From assembly GCF_038396675.1 (NCBI RefSeq), contig NC_088933.1, positions 41,713,501 through 41,777,500 of the forward strand: DNA of 64,000 bases. Direction: 5' to 3'. Source of the DNA: Hydra vulgaris. Lineage: Eukaryota > Cnidaria > Hydrozoa > Anthoathecata > Hydridae. Numbering within the stretch: the stretch's first letter is position 1; every line of letters starts with the position of its first letter. The translations under genes were made by a program, and so were the position numbers. This document shows positions 33,530 through 44,879 of the stretch, one piece after another. Under the pieces are notes generated by a model. The model was given only the letters and a program-made list of their open reading frames with translations. It was not told the DNA's origin and made no database searches.

Positions 33530-34799
33530 ACTTTACGCTTACTCATTGTCTGGTATGTTGATGAAACAGCTGAGATCCATTGGGGTGGAATATTATTCAA
33601 AACATTTAATATCAGTAATGAAGTGCGACAAGGAGGTGTACTGTCTCCTCTTCTATTTAATATACATATTAAAAATCTTAGTGTTTTACTTAATAAAACT
33701 ACCGTAGGCTGTTGCTTGGGTCCTTCTTTTGTTAACCATCTTCTTTATGCTGATGATACTGTCCTGTGTGCACCCTCAGCCAAAGGTCTTCAGATCTTAC
33801 TTGATTTATGCTCCAGTTATGCTGTGAAACATGATATTGTTTATAACAATATTAGGTCTCAAATAATGTTTTTTAAATTTTATAAACCCCTTATAAATAG
33901 CCCTAGTTTCACATTATCTGGCATGGTTCTCCCATACACTAGTCAATATAAATATCTGGGTCACTTGATCTCAAACGATATGCAGGATGACAAAGATATT
34001 TAAAAATATGTGCGCTCTATCTATGCTAAAGCTAACCTTATCCATAAAAAGTTCAGCTCTACACAAATACAAACTGTTAATACGACAACTTTGTTTTACT
34101 TTTATTTTTGACTCTTTTTATTAAATTCTATTTACAACTTGTATACAGAAACAAAAATTCTTGAGGGCGTAATTATATACAAAAATAGCTTATGACTTGA
34201 CTAATAAATTACATCAATTAACTTTAATAATATTATGACAAGAATTTTATAAACGTAACAATAAAGTTTCATAACGATCAGCTATTATCACACAAACAAA
34301 GATCATATTATTTAATGCCTTTTGCAGTCCAATCTATGGATGTCAGCTGTGGTATCTTTGGAGAAAAGACTCATTCCATCGCCTATGTGTTGCATATAAT
34401 AATGCACTTCACTTGATATTAAACGAGCCACCATGGAACAGTGCAAGTGAATTATTTGTGAAACATGGTGCCCATTAAATTAATGTTGTTATTCGCAAGC
34501 AGCAATACTCCTCACTGTTACTGCTGCAGAATAGTAAGAACCTCGTCATAAAAGCTTTTGTTAACTCAGACAGGTTCTTGCCGTCTCCACTGATGTTTAA
34601 ATGGAGAGCTGAGTTATATTTATAACACTTTAATTTCTTATCTTTATTTTATTTATTATTATTATTTTTTCTTAGGTTTTGTTTATATTCAAGTGCGTTT
34701 GTCTTTGTTTTATTCTAATCCACTTTATTTTACCCATTGTATATTTACTATATTGGGCCTTGAGCCTGTCAATAAATTTTGATTTGATTGATTGATTGG
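33530..34799 (+). pseudogene. Non-LTR retrotransposon reverse transcriptase to 3' end
   Basis: The frame 33623-34003 holds the RT core: RQGGVLSPLLFNIHIKN, then NHLLYADDTVLCAPSAKGLQ with the YADD catalytic box, and YTSQYKYLGHLISND. Downstream fragments read IYGCQLWYLWRKDSFHRLC (about 34332), LNEPPWNSASELFVKHGAH and FLPSPLMFKWRAELYL (about 34575-34625), the usual ORF2 C-terminus. About 34105-34310 does not fit the protein and may be another insertion. The element ends in a short GATT repeat (34775-34799), a typical 3' tail for some LINE clades. Truncated at its 5' end. Confidence 0.78.
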
Positions 34800-35394
34800 T
34801 ATCTCAGCTTTTACACTTTGTTTTGGAGCAAAATTCTAAACAATTCAATTTCGCCTTACTCTATCTTCCATAAAGTATAAGCTTCATGAACTTATTTCTG
34901 AAATTGACTCACTTCAATTGTAACACCTTTAAGATGACACAATTCAAAGAAAAAAATCCAGTCTTTATTAATAATTATTTCTCTCCTAAATGGTGCTAAA
35001 GTTTAAATTAGTTAAAGCCCCATGGAGAGTTCGATGCTTTTAATTGATTTCTCTAATTCTATAAAAATACCTAGTCTTCTGTCCACTTATTCTTATCTAG
35101 AATATATGACCTTTGAAAATTAGCAATTTTAAAATAAATAGTCAATTGCGTTTTTCTTTTTAAATATAAACTCATTTATATAAAAATATTACCAATGTTA
35201 TTAAATATTTTTTCTCGCTTAACCCATCAAATTCGCTTTTAACTTTGTCGCTTTCCCGACCTTCGCTTTTAAAATGTTCGTTCTTAAAGGTTTCGCTTTA
35301 AAGACACCGAACCATTCATAACTGTCGCTTACTTACGCAAATGTTAAATAACTTTTTTTTGAACGTAAAAATAAATCTAATAATATTTGTATGA
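34800..35394. other. Left flank of P2
   Basis: No gene. From about 35217 to 35300 the motif TTCGCTTT(TA)AA recurs four or five times (GCGAAAA-type on the other strand), echoing the GCGAAAAGT sequence at the P1 target site. Confidence 0.4.
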
Positions 35395-35615
35395 CTTTAG
35401 GCCATGGCGCTCTATACTGAAGGCCTATACATCGCGCAACCGTAAGCCGTGACTGGGGGCCTATTTTAATATTCTAAAAATTGCGAAGGTAAAAAGCTCA
35501 CATTGAAAAACTTGTCGGAGAATTTTTAACTTCTTCAAATTAATCTAGTTTATTCTTTTGTATTTCTAATACTTTGTATTATTAATGTTTTTTTAATTAT
35601 AAATTTTTTTTCAAT

Positions 35616-35624
35616 TATATATAA

Positions 35625-35704
<80 letters not shown>
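35616..35704. repeat. (TA)n microsatellite, target of hAT3
   Basis: TA repeat within the left arm of P2. The ZBED-type hAT starts immediately after it. Confidence 0.9.
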
Positions 35705-35705
<1 letters not shown>

Positions 35706-35862
35706 AGGGCCCTGCGAATCGGCATTTTTAGTTTCGAATCTCGAATCATTGCAGGTCTTGATTCGCGAATCAAATCACGAATCGAATCACCAGTTGAAAG
35801 AAATTTAAGTTTTTTATCTTTTTTTTTATGTATACTATACAAAATATTACAAAATTTGAATG

Positions 35863-37216
35863 TTATTTGAACAAACTCTTTTTGTTACTTCTAACCCAAA
35901 TTAACCGTTCCGCATTTTGCTCGGAAAGACTATTGCGTTTACTGTCAATCACTCCTCCTCACACATAGTTAATTCTCAGAAGAACAATTTGCAGCTTGAA
36001 CAGCAAGAAAATTAATTGCAGCTTTGAGTAATAAAGGGAAAATGTAACGTTTGTTTTTCCAGTAGAGAATAGAACAATCAGAACGTCTTCACTTAAATCT
36101 AACCTCATTTCCAACTGTGTAGTAAGATCGTCAACAAATTTACCTATCCCTCTTTTATCCATTAAGCGAAGATAATTTTTCAAAGTTGTAGTGCAAGGAT
36201 AAACTAAACTAATGCTTACGCTTTTTTCCGCACTTAGTATAGTAGTGGCTTCAGATATTGCATTTAAAATAGGAGTGACTGTTGTTAATAATTGCACTTG
36301 TATTTCAGTTGGACAAGTCGGTGGCACTTTCATACAGTTTTTTTTTTGTGAACACTCAACTAGAGCTATTTCTATAGAACCATAATTTTTTAAAATCCAT
36401 TCCAATAAGTTAGAAGTGCTGTTAAAGCGCGTTTCCACATCCATTGGAGGCTTTGACTCAGGTTTTCCTTGAGAAATCTGATACTTTTTGAGAGCTGTCT
36501 GTCCAACAGATGATGAGTGAAAAAATCCTACTATTTTATGAGCCTTGCTAATTAATGTAACGAGAATTGATTGGTTGTGTATAGCTGATTTCACACAAAG
36601 TTGGAGTTTATGAGCACAACAGCCTTGCCAATCAATCCCAAGAAGTTTAATTGTGCATGGCATACTAGGAGTAGTATCGGTTGTAGCTCGGAAAATATTA
36701 TCTGAAGTCAAGTCAAATTTTGACAGTACGTTTCTTAAAATTTCTTCAGTGGAAGTAGCTTTTTGACAAGCATTTATTACTTCCAGATTAGAATCATGCT
36801 GTTTATCAGACAACTAATAAACAGCATGGTTCTAAAACTCAAAAGGATGAAATAAAGCGACAAGTAGAAACAAGGAAGTTATCGCCATTGTCGGCTTTAA
36901 AGTGATCAAAAGTGATGCTAGGTTTGGAGATAAACTGGCTTTTTTTATTTATACTTTGTTGGAAGTTAATATATAAATCATCGACTATATCACCTAAATT
37001 TCGAGATAAAGTGGTCGTGTGTGGTGGATGGTATTGCCCTTGAGTACGCACCGAGCACAGATTAATAAAGCCAGATCCAGAAGTTGTCTCAAATGATCTT
37101 CCATCTTCAATTATAAATCTAAGCACTGAACTATCGTAATTTTTTTTAATAACTGTATCTATTGGAGGTTGAATAAAATACAAATTTAACGAGGAACTTG
37201 ATGATTGCTCGATTGT
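35863..37216 (-). pseudogene. hAT3 transposase, ZBED-like, main part
   Basis: The frame 37219-36839 has RFIIEDGRSFETTSGSGF and YHPPHTTTLSRNLGDIV, the segment following the BED finger in ZBED transposases. The frame 36813-35959 has RATTDTTPSMPCTIKLL, then WQGCCAHKLQLCVKSA, the C-x2-H box of hAT enzymes, plus MDVETRFNSTSNLLEW. A third - frame near 35915-35863 reads VIDSKRNSLSEQNAERLIW, the dimerisation motif. Frame breaks occur near 36830 and 35990. Acidic residues of the core appear partly lost (TDTT in place of a TDNA-like box). Confidence 0.8.
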
Positions 37217-37638
37217 CACTGTGAACCAGAGAGACCGCCAGGTTTTATGTCATGTCACTCAACCAAAACTTTTTTCATTAGTTTAGTATTAGTTTATATT
37301 GATCATTAAAAATGTTTTTTAAATCAAAATTGTGTGTTAACATGTAAAAAATGATAGTTAAAAGCCTTGAATAAATGCTTAAAAAAGCTACTAAAAAATC
37401 GGTATAAAAAAGTCGTCGTAATGACGACATAAATTGTGGGTAATGAAAAGCGTAAGTCTTATGCAAGAATAACAATAAACAACGGGTGTCTTCTATCAAG
37501 TGATACAAATAACTTTTACTTATACTTATAATTTTTTATTATAATTTTTCTCAAAATTACATATTTTTTATAAAACCATGTCATTCGAAACAAGACGCCC
37601 GTGTTATTTTTTGGATTTAACTAATGTTTTAATCATTA

Positions 37639-37698
37639 GCTAGCAGCAGCCATTTTCATTTAAATTTTATTTAATAAACGAAAATGGCTGTTGCTAGC
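37639..37698. repeat. Hairpin at the presumed start codon of the CACTG element
   Basis: Arms GCTAGCAGCAGCCATTTTC (37639-37657) and its inverted copy (37680-37698) with one mismatch. The right arm contains the ATG at 37684. Confidence 0.8.
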
Positions 37699-40227
37699 TC
37701 ATCGACTGCTGCCTTTGAACGAAATGACTTTTGCTGCTGCTGAGAATTTTTTGGAGCGAGGTCCAAGTCTTTATACTCATATCTACTACAATAGAAGATC
37801 TGATGAAGCTGTATATATATCCTGGGTATTCCCTTGAAATTTGTAATTACCCAATTATAGTTTGCTCTAGTTGTAGAAGAAACCTTTACTTGATGAAGTC
37901 GGGAAATACACCCAAAGGCTCGTGGGGAATTCTCATATTTAAAAAATAAAACTATTTTCTAAACTCATTAACTTTATTAAAGAGTTATTATAAAGTAAGC
38001 TTATTAATCTCTAAAAAAATTTTTTTTTTTACCTTTTTATTTAAAAAACCATACCACTATTTATATTAAATCATTCATTGTAATGAAGCATTTATCTTTA
38101 TATAATTATGTATTTAAATACCACTTTTGAAGGTTAAGTGGAAAATGCTGACCAGGAATTCAGCTTCAATGCTCCAAAGTAGTGAAACAGAACCAATCAT
38201 ATCTTCTTTATCAGATAACTTAAAGCTCTGTGGAAGATGTTTCTCAATGTTAGCACCTGGACACACCCACAACTGTTCTTCTTCAGTTGCTGTAACAAAC
38301 TTGATCTCTCTTGCCAAGAGTTTGGAAAGCATTCAAGCTTCTTCAAGTTGCTTCAGGTTTATTAAAAGATAAGATGAAAGCTGACTGCATTCCAAAAGGA
38401 GCAACTTTTTCTTTATCAACTGGTGGAAACCCATTGGTTGTAACTGTTGGATGTCCTGCCAACATGGCAAATCGAAGAACAGTAAAACAAGTATCTTTAC
38501 AGGTTATAAAAGAACTTCAAGTAATATTGGAACTTTCTATTAACGACACCAAACAGTTAATATCTTCTCTTCGGAAAGGATTAGGGAATAAGACTGCTGT
38601 AGAACCTAATATTTTTGGCAAATTGAATGATCTCGAGGAATCCATATCATATTTTTATAATGTAGAAAAGGAAATTTATAAGTATTAATTACAAAAGTGC
38701 TCTTTCAGAATGTTTTAACCTTTTGTATGAATATATTTTATATGTAAAGAAAAAAAAATCCTCCACCATGAATTTGTAATGACATACAAATTTTGTAACT
38801 ATGTAATGTGTAACCATTATAAGTTAAGTATTTTTTTTTGTAAAATTAAGTGCAGCTAATATTAAATTGACTAATATATAAATTAGAAATTATCTTTTTT
38901 GTGTAATATACATTTAATTTTTTTGTGTTAAAGCTTTAATCCCTAAGTTTTCCCAATCTGGAGATGCTTCAACAAGTCGTTGAATGTGAAGGCTATTTTT
39001 TAGTGTATAAATAAATAATGACATTATTTAAATATTTTTACAGATAGGTTTCCTAGACAGTGAAGATGGAATAGTTTCAAAGGATCTTGTGTATGTTCAA
39101 GAGACATCAACTTTCATACTGAATTTGATAAATCAACGTGCTCTTGACCTTCATTCAGCATTTGTTCGAATTTCTATGGATGGTGGAGGATTTTTTTGAA
39201 AGTTATAATCAATGTTTTTGATGCAAATGAAAGTACAAAGTCTGCAATTTACATGAATAGTGGTGTTCAGCGTTGTCAAATTCTTGCAATAGTTGAAGAT
39301 ATTCTTGATACAAGCCATAACTTAATAATAATATTAGAAAAACTCAACTTGCAAGATGTCAAGTTTTTTGCAGCATTTGATTTAAAGTGTGCCAACGCTG
39401 TGTTTGGTCTGTCAAGCCATACAGGAAAAAGAGCTTGCCTGTGGTGTGAAGGGTTGAGAAATGAAGAATGTGGAAAACTAAAAACTCTTGGGAGTCTAGA
39501 TTATTGGTATGAAAAATATGTTGTAGAAAATAACTCCAAGAAATCTAACATGCAACATTATATGAATGTGATATATCCAAGGATTCTCTACCTAGAGGAA
39601 AATCCAGATACTCTAACCCAGCATTTAGTACAACCTCCTGAATTGCATCTTTTGATTGGAGTTGTATATACTTTAGGATGTCTGCTTATGGATATTTGGC
39701 ATGAATTTGATGACTGGCTGAAAACTAAAAATGTTCTTCAGAGAGGGTACCAAGGTAGAGGTTGGGATTTCAACCACTACCTTGGTAATAATTCCAACAA
39801 GATCTTGAAAAACCTGGATGAACTTGATAAAATTGTTACATCTCAGGTTCCTCAACTTAGACGTATAGTTCAGTGAATGAAAGACTTTAAAAAAGTAAAG
39901 GATTCTTGTTTTGGTCAAACTCTTGAGTCAGATTATAAGTTAGCATTTGCTAAATTAAAAAACTCATTCCTATCTACCCAAGACCTTGCACAGGTAATAG
40001 GGAAAAAAATTTCAGTAAGTTGGAAGTTTCATATTTTGCTGTGTCATGTTCAGCCCTTTGTTGAATACCATAACTGTGGCCTATCCAAGTTTGCTGAACA
40101 GTGTGGTGAAGCTATTCATTCTAAGTTTAAGCCTATATGGAGTAGATTTAAACGTAAAGAAGAGCATACTCGACATGGAGAGCAACCGCTATCCTCTGTA
40201 GTTGATTTTAATGGAAGAAGAATTTAA
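37684..40227 (+). pseudogene. Transposase of the CACTG-ended element, multi-exon, decayed
   Basis: Exon-like pieces in order: CSSCRRNLYLMKSGNTPKG (37860), KLCGRCFSMLAPGHTHNC (38222, two Cys pairs and a His), CIPKGATFSLSTGGNPLVVT (38382), then from an AG acceptor at about 39041 GIVSKDLVYVQ and VRISMDGGGFF (39172) with a first acidic residue. The large frames 39196-39876 and 39877-40227 carry FFAAFDLKCANAVFG, KRACLWCEGLRNEEC, LVQPPELHLLIGVVY and SKFAEQCGEAIHSKFKPIW with a late glutamate. This is an arrangement reminiscent of RAG1/Transib/Chapaev cores. A frameshift in the T run at 39191-39197 and one TGA at 39874 break it. Family assignment is from motif order and element ends, not a search. 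Confidence 0.6.
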
Positions 40228-40887
40228 CATTAACTTTGATATTCCTAGAAACAAAAAGTAGTCAACAAGTCCAGGACAGTGACTATAATCCTGTCAAAAC
40301 GGCTATTTTCATAACCACAAAAATTTTTTAAAAACATTATAAATGTTTTTAAAAAATTAAAATGTAAAAAATATAAAATAAAAAATATAAATGCTTGTTT
40401 TGTAATATCTCAAGAGCTCTAATTCACAAGAACAACTTTCATTTTAGGCATGTATGTTTTTATAGTATGCCACAAGATTCAGCGAAAAGTTAAGACAGCG
40501 GGAAAAAAAAATCAATTTGCTCCTATTACATGTTTGAAAAGCTTTTTCAAATCCAATTGAAAAGGTTGCCAATAGTAATACCTACAATAGAATTTTGAAA
40601 TAGTTTAGAAATCAACAAATGATTTTAATGGAAAAAGTGTTTAACTTGGTTATGATAATTATACGTGATAAATATATATAGAAACTTAAAAATTGATTTT
40701 TCTGACCATAACACGTAAACCAGATTTTAAAAACATTTTTAATGATCAATATAAACTCATACTAAACTAATGAAAAAAGTTTTCGTCGAGTGGCACGACA
40801 TAAAACCTTGCGGTCTCTCTGGTTCACAGTGTTGTGTTATCGGAATTCTTTTTTCTTTTAGTAGTATTGTGCGCTTTTTTGTTGCTT

Positions 40888-41094
40888 CTACGTGTGTAGT
40901 TTTTTATGGTCACGTTTTAAATGGTTCCATAGATGAGATAAAGTTCCAGTTTTCTGAACTGAATACTTTTTGTTGCAATTTTCTTGTTTGCATTGCCAGA
41001 ATACTCCTTTTTTTTCAAAGAAATCTTTAACTGCCCATTTTTTAGAAGCCATTTTATAGCTTGATGCGAAAATAGCTTGATGTAGCACAAACAA
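40888..41094 (-). pseudogene. hAT3 transposase, BED zinc finger exon
   Basis: MASKKWAVKDFFEKK leads into FWQCKQENCNKKYSVQKTG and TLSHLWNHLKRDHKKL. The C-x4-C ... H-x4-H spacing and the aromatic start match BED fingers, the DNA-binding module of ZBED/hAT transposases. The likely start is the methionine at about 41050-41052, not the ORF's first one. Two premature stops (after KKLHT and near 40865) precede the junction with the inserted element at 40831. Confidence 0.85.
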
Positions 41095-41604
41095 AAAGTA
41101 TCGACTTTAAAATTACTTTCGTGAAAGCGAAGTCAAACATTAACGATGCAAAAAATAAAAGCTAACTTTTGCGTTACTAATTTGCGTTCCGCTCTGTTTA
41201 AATCCTTAATCGACAATTAATTTTAATGAAAAGTATGATTACGTTCCAAAATTACTCTACCGCTGAATTTTCTGATAACATAAATACAGTACAATCTTTC
41301 TAATTCGAATCTCCTTAATTCGAAAACCTAAATAATTCGACTAAATGTAAAGTCACCGCGAAATGCGCTTAAGAATTTTTTTTGTTTAACTTTCTACAAT
41401 TCGAATCTCTATAATTCAAAAACCTCTACAATTCGAATGAAATTTTCAGACATGTCAGTAAGTTTATCTCTGTAAATCGAACTTTTTAAACTTTTGTCGT
41501 ATAAAAAGCTTGTTAACCATCGAACTCTTTTTTCAAATTTCGAATGTTATGATTTTTTGTTAAACAATTGGCGTGACCTATTTCCTTCTGTTTAAAAAAA
41601 AATC

Positions 41605-42262
41605 ATGGCATCAAAAAGACTGCGTAAAGAAAACAATTTAAATCTGAAATACGAAGCTCTACTAGCATTGGAAAAAGGAAAAACAAATAAAGAGGTTTCG
41701 AAAATCTTTGATATTCCACCAAACACTCTTTCAACCTGGAAAAAGAATAAAGATAAAATCTTTGACGCTTTTCGTCAAGGAAATTTGGCTAAACGGGTGA
41801 AAGTTGATATGTATTATCAAGTCGGGGCTTGGCGATAAGACAAATTGTGTCTTCTTCTTGCCCCGGCCATCTGTATATTGGAAATATTGATTGTATTTAT
41901 ATTTTTATACGGAAAAAATAGAGAAAGAGAAAAAAAAAAAAAGTCACCAAAGCTTAAATGGTTTAAACAAATGAGAGCTGATAATGTCCCAATCAGTGGT
42001 TTGCTCGAAAAAGAAAAAGCTTTATATTTTGCGAAAGAGTTAAGCATCGAAAATTTTTAAGCTTCGGATGGATGGTTAGACAAATTTAAGAAAAAGTAAA
42101 TTAATTTCTTATTTTATTCTCTCCAATTTTTATGATTAATGACTTTACAATATATGATTACTCTACAGCTTTTTCTTTAATTGCTTTAAAAAATAAAGTA
42201 AATATTTTCCAGAATTAGACATTTTGGAAACTCGCAAAGACCTCGAAGTTAAATTCAAACGT
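41605..42262 (+). pseudogene. Tigger transposase, N-terminal DNA-binding part
   Basis: MASKRLRKENNLNLKYEALL leads into EKGKTNKEVSKIFDIPPNTL and STWKKNKDKIF, a CENP-B/Psq-type helix-turn-helix. After a frame break (41838, then a noncoding-like stretch to about 41935) it resumes at SPKLKWFKQMRADNVPISG, KALYFAKEL and GWLDKFKK, the second CENP-B DNA-binding half. The last bit reads LETRKDLEVKFK, followed by a candidate 52-bp intron (GTATGT at about 42261, AG at 42313), just before element A. Broken, as the frames show. Confidence 0.8.
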
Positions 42263-42575
42263 ATGTATCACATGTATAAGTTACGTTAAAGCAATTATAA
42301 TTTTTTTTTGTAGATATCCCAGCTAGCACACATACATTGGGCCAACGTTGGCACAACGTCGGAAGCGTTGGTTTATTTTATCACTCAAGTGATAACGTAG
42401 AACCAAAGTCGGGCCAACGTCGGAATACGAATGAGTTTTTGCTTTTTTGAAAACATTCAGTGTGTTACAGGTTTTAGTGCTGAAAAAAATTTTGGCCATT
42501 CTTAATAAAATCCCGTTTTTAGTTAGCTGTGGGTTATGCAAAGAAGTTGTAACGAAATTATTCTAAAACAAACAG

Positions 42576-42869
42576 ATTAAATCACGAGAAGAAGTAGTCG
42601 TTATAGAACTCGGAAAGGTTGAATCACGAGAAAAAATGGTATTAAAAGAATCAATAAAGACTGAATCACGAGAAAAAGTAGTCGTTAAAGAACTCAGAAA
42701 GGTTGAACCACGAGAAGAAGTGGTGTTAAAAGAATCAAAAAAGATTGAATCACGCGAAGAAGTGGTGGTGAAAAAAAAATCCCCTTTGTTAGAATCCAGT
42801 TGGCTAGAGAGATACAGGGATTTATTTTCATTTTTGTGTTTATTTAACTTTAAACTAGTAGTTTACTAA
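42576..42869 (+). CDS. Exon-like ORF of five 14-residue charged repeats
   Basis: Directly after an AG (AACAAACAG) the frame opens with five 42-bp units: IKSREEVVVIELGK, VESREKMVLKESIK, TESREKVVVKELRK, VEPREEVVLKESKK, IESREEVVVKKKSP. Odd units carry VVV-EL and even ones VLKES, so the real period is 84 bp. LLESSWLERYRDLFSFLC follows, then a hydrophobic end and a stop at 42869. There is no known family. It could be an exon of a gene captured by element A or a coding repeat of an unrecognised transposon protein. The highly charged E/K/R/V pattern suggests an extended helix. Confidence 0.45.
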   Translation: MKSREEVVVIELGKVESREKMVLKESIKTESREKVVVKELRKVEPREEVVLKESKKIESREEVVVKKKSPLLESSWLERYRDLFSFLCLFNFKLVVY

Positions 42870-43379
42870 TTATGTAGCTACATAATTGTAAATAAACTTG
42901 TCTATATTACATTAAAGATAGTAGAATTTTTTAATTTTATATCAAGAACTTGCGTACCCCATTTATTATCATGGCCTGAACGAAGTTTATGCTGCTTCAC
43001 CAAAATCTCCTCAGAGCAGCACTGATTGCAGGAGAATACAAAATTGTGGAAAAAGGCTTCTATTAGGCTACCATATCATGCATAAGGACTTCATTTTATG
43101 TTTTTACGTTTTTATTTTATTCAAAAGATATATATTTCTTAATTAAAATTGAATTGAATTGATGAATCAATATTTGGACTAATCAATATTGATAGTAAAT
43201 TTCTTAATGTTCTTAAAAACTTTAAGTAATTTACTGTATTTATATATTTATAATAAGATGTAAAATTGGTAAAGATGTAAAATGCTAGAATGTTACAACA
43301 TAACAATAAAAATAATAACAATTTTTTTTTGCTGTACACATACAATGTGGTGAATCTAACATCTGTAGATGTTAAACTT
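42870..43379. other. AT-rich interior of element A
   Basis: No gene. CATCTGTAGATG near 43358 is a short palindrome. Confidence 0.4.
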
Positions 43380-43765
43380 TGACGGCTTTTGGAAAAGTGC
43401 TAATTTTTTATTTTTCATTTTTTCATTATTTTTTTTTATTTTCTTTTGTATGTTTTTGAAACGATCAAACTTGTTTTTGAAGACATTCACATTATCAGAG
43501 TTGAATATCTCTCCTGTTTAATTATTCCAATTGTTCACTGTTCTGTTTGTGTAGAAGTTAAAACTGGTAGAATGCGGTAGAATGTGTGAATTGCTTTTGC
43601 ATTTTCTGAGTATGACCTTTTGTTATTGTCATATGTAATTATTTTAGGAGGATGATTCCATTTAACTTTATCCATATTTTTACTTATTTTATAAAATTAA
43701 ATCAAATCACCTCTTGCTCTTCTTATTTTTAAAGTAGTCAAGTTAAATCTTTTTAAAATTTTGTT
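43380..43765 (-). pseudogene. LINE ORF2 C-terminal fragment (CR1/jockey-like)
   Basis: On the - strand the segment reads LKRFNLTTLKIRRARGDLI, then FYKISKNMDKVKWNHPPK, a broken NFYTNRTVNNWNN and SDNVNVFKNKFDRFKNIQKK. This is the standard tail of CR1/jockey-type ORF2 proteins (RRxRGDLI..FKI, FxNRVVNxWN, VNxFKNRLDK). Stops and a frame change interrupt it. A short relic inside element A. Confidence 0.75.
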
Positions 43766-44214
43766 TTTTTAGTAACAATGATTAATAATATTATGCTACT
43801 AATATTATACGTTATAATTTAACTGATAATTGTTTAGAAGGCTGCTTCCTATGCAACAAACAGAAGAAGAGTGAAAATAAAAGTGATCTGGATAGCAATC
43901 CTGATGAAAAAGGTATTATCACATCTTTAGCTGAGTGATGTGTTAATTTTAAATATTCTTTGGTAGCTGTTGGAGCACTTCTTTTGTTACTAAAACCGTA
44001 CTTTCCGTGCTTACCATTTTTTTATTTTTTTTTAAATTGTAATATATTATATAACTTGTTGTCCTGTATAGTATGTTTCTTTCGTATGTTTTGATTTTTC
44101 ATTGTTTCATTCTTATTTACTAACACGTGTCATTATTTACTGAATGAAACTTTAGTTAAATTTTTTTTTTCAGTTATGTCTAGTGAAGCATTTGTTTTGT
44201 AACTCGTCATTTGT
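43766..44214 (+). other. Exon-like island in element A
   Basis: After TTGTTTAG the frame GCFLCNKQKKSENKSDLDSN followed by PDEKG runs from about 43838 to a GT at 43913 (GGTATTATC). CFLC is a Cys pair. The next AG (44173) leads into VMSSEAFVL and a stop. These look like exons of a spliced gene but match nothing I know. Confidence 0.35.
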
Positions 44215-44256
44215 TACCATATCCCTCTTTAACAGCTGTTAAAGAGGGATATGGTA
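44215..44256. repeat. Perfect 42-bp palindrome
   Basis: TACCATATCCCTCTTTAACAG and its exact complement joined without a spacer, centre CAGCTG. It can form a cruciform. Confidence 0.95.
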
Positions 44257-44619
44257 TTGTATTTTATATGCATTTGCAGCATTTTAATGGTGATTGGAAT
44301 TCATATATTATTTGTATATGAGAATTTTGAAGCATATTACTTCTAGTTTTTGCAGTAAAATACTGATACTATTTTAATAGTTTTCAATAATTTTTTGTTT
44401 AGATGTGGTATTAAAAAAATGAAAGCGAAATATCAACGAATGTAGTAATTATTTTAAAAAAATTTATTTTGTCGTCATGTTTATGCAGGTAATATATCCA
44501 AAAAAAATATTTTATTTTTTTATTTATGGACATTTTATTTGTATATTGTGCTTATATTTAACATATGTTTGTTATTAACTATTTTATTACTTAAATATAG
44601 ATTTTATATTTTGTGTGTG

Positions 44620-44649
44620 TGTGTGTCTATATATATCTATATATCTATA

Positions 44650-44737
<88 letters not shown>

Positions 44738-44765
44738 TATAGATATATAGATATATATATACACT
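44620..44765. repeat. GT/TA/CTATATAT compound microsatellite
   Basis: GTGTGTGT, then CTATATATCTATAT..., a long TA run, then the mirror-complement TATAGATATAGATATATAG. The tract is symmetric about its centre. Confidence 0.9.
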
Positions 44766-44879
44766 CTCCTCCCCCTCCAGATTTCTGAACAGTCTTTATT
44801 GACGAAACTTTGTATAAAAAAATAAAAACTGATAAGTGTTTGGTAATAATATATATAAACACAAAAATATATGAATACC

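Larger units (their letters stand above)
37217..40831 (+). mobile_element. CACTG-ended DNA transposon with TTGT target duplication (Chapaev/CMC-like)
   Basis: Long inverted repeats, over 90 bp and nearly identical, begin CACTGTGAACCAGAGAGACC and contain TTTTTTCATTAGTTTAGTAT and TTTATATTGATCATTAAAAA. TTGT is duplicated on each side (37213-37216, 40832-40835). CAC...GTG ends with a 4-bp duplication fit the Chapaev branch of CACTA/Mirage/Chapaev elements; CACTGTG also resembles Transib/RAG signal heptamers, but Transib makes 5-bp duplications. The element splits the hAT3 transposase between its BED finger and the rest. It carries its own decayed transposase on the + strand. Confidence 0.8.

Noticed and set aside
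37217-40831. Classifying the CACTG element as Transib
   Set aside because: The flanking duplication is 4 bp (TTGT), not the 5 bp of Transib; Chapaev/CMC fits better, with the family still uncertain.
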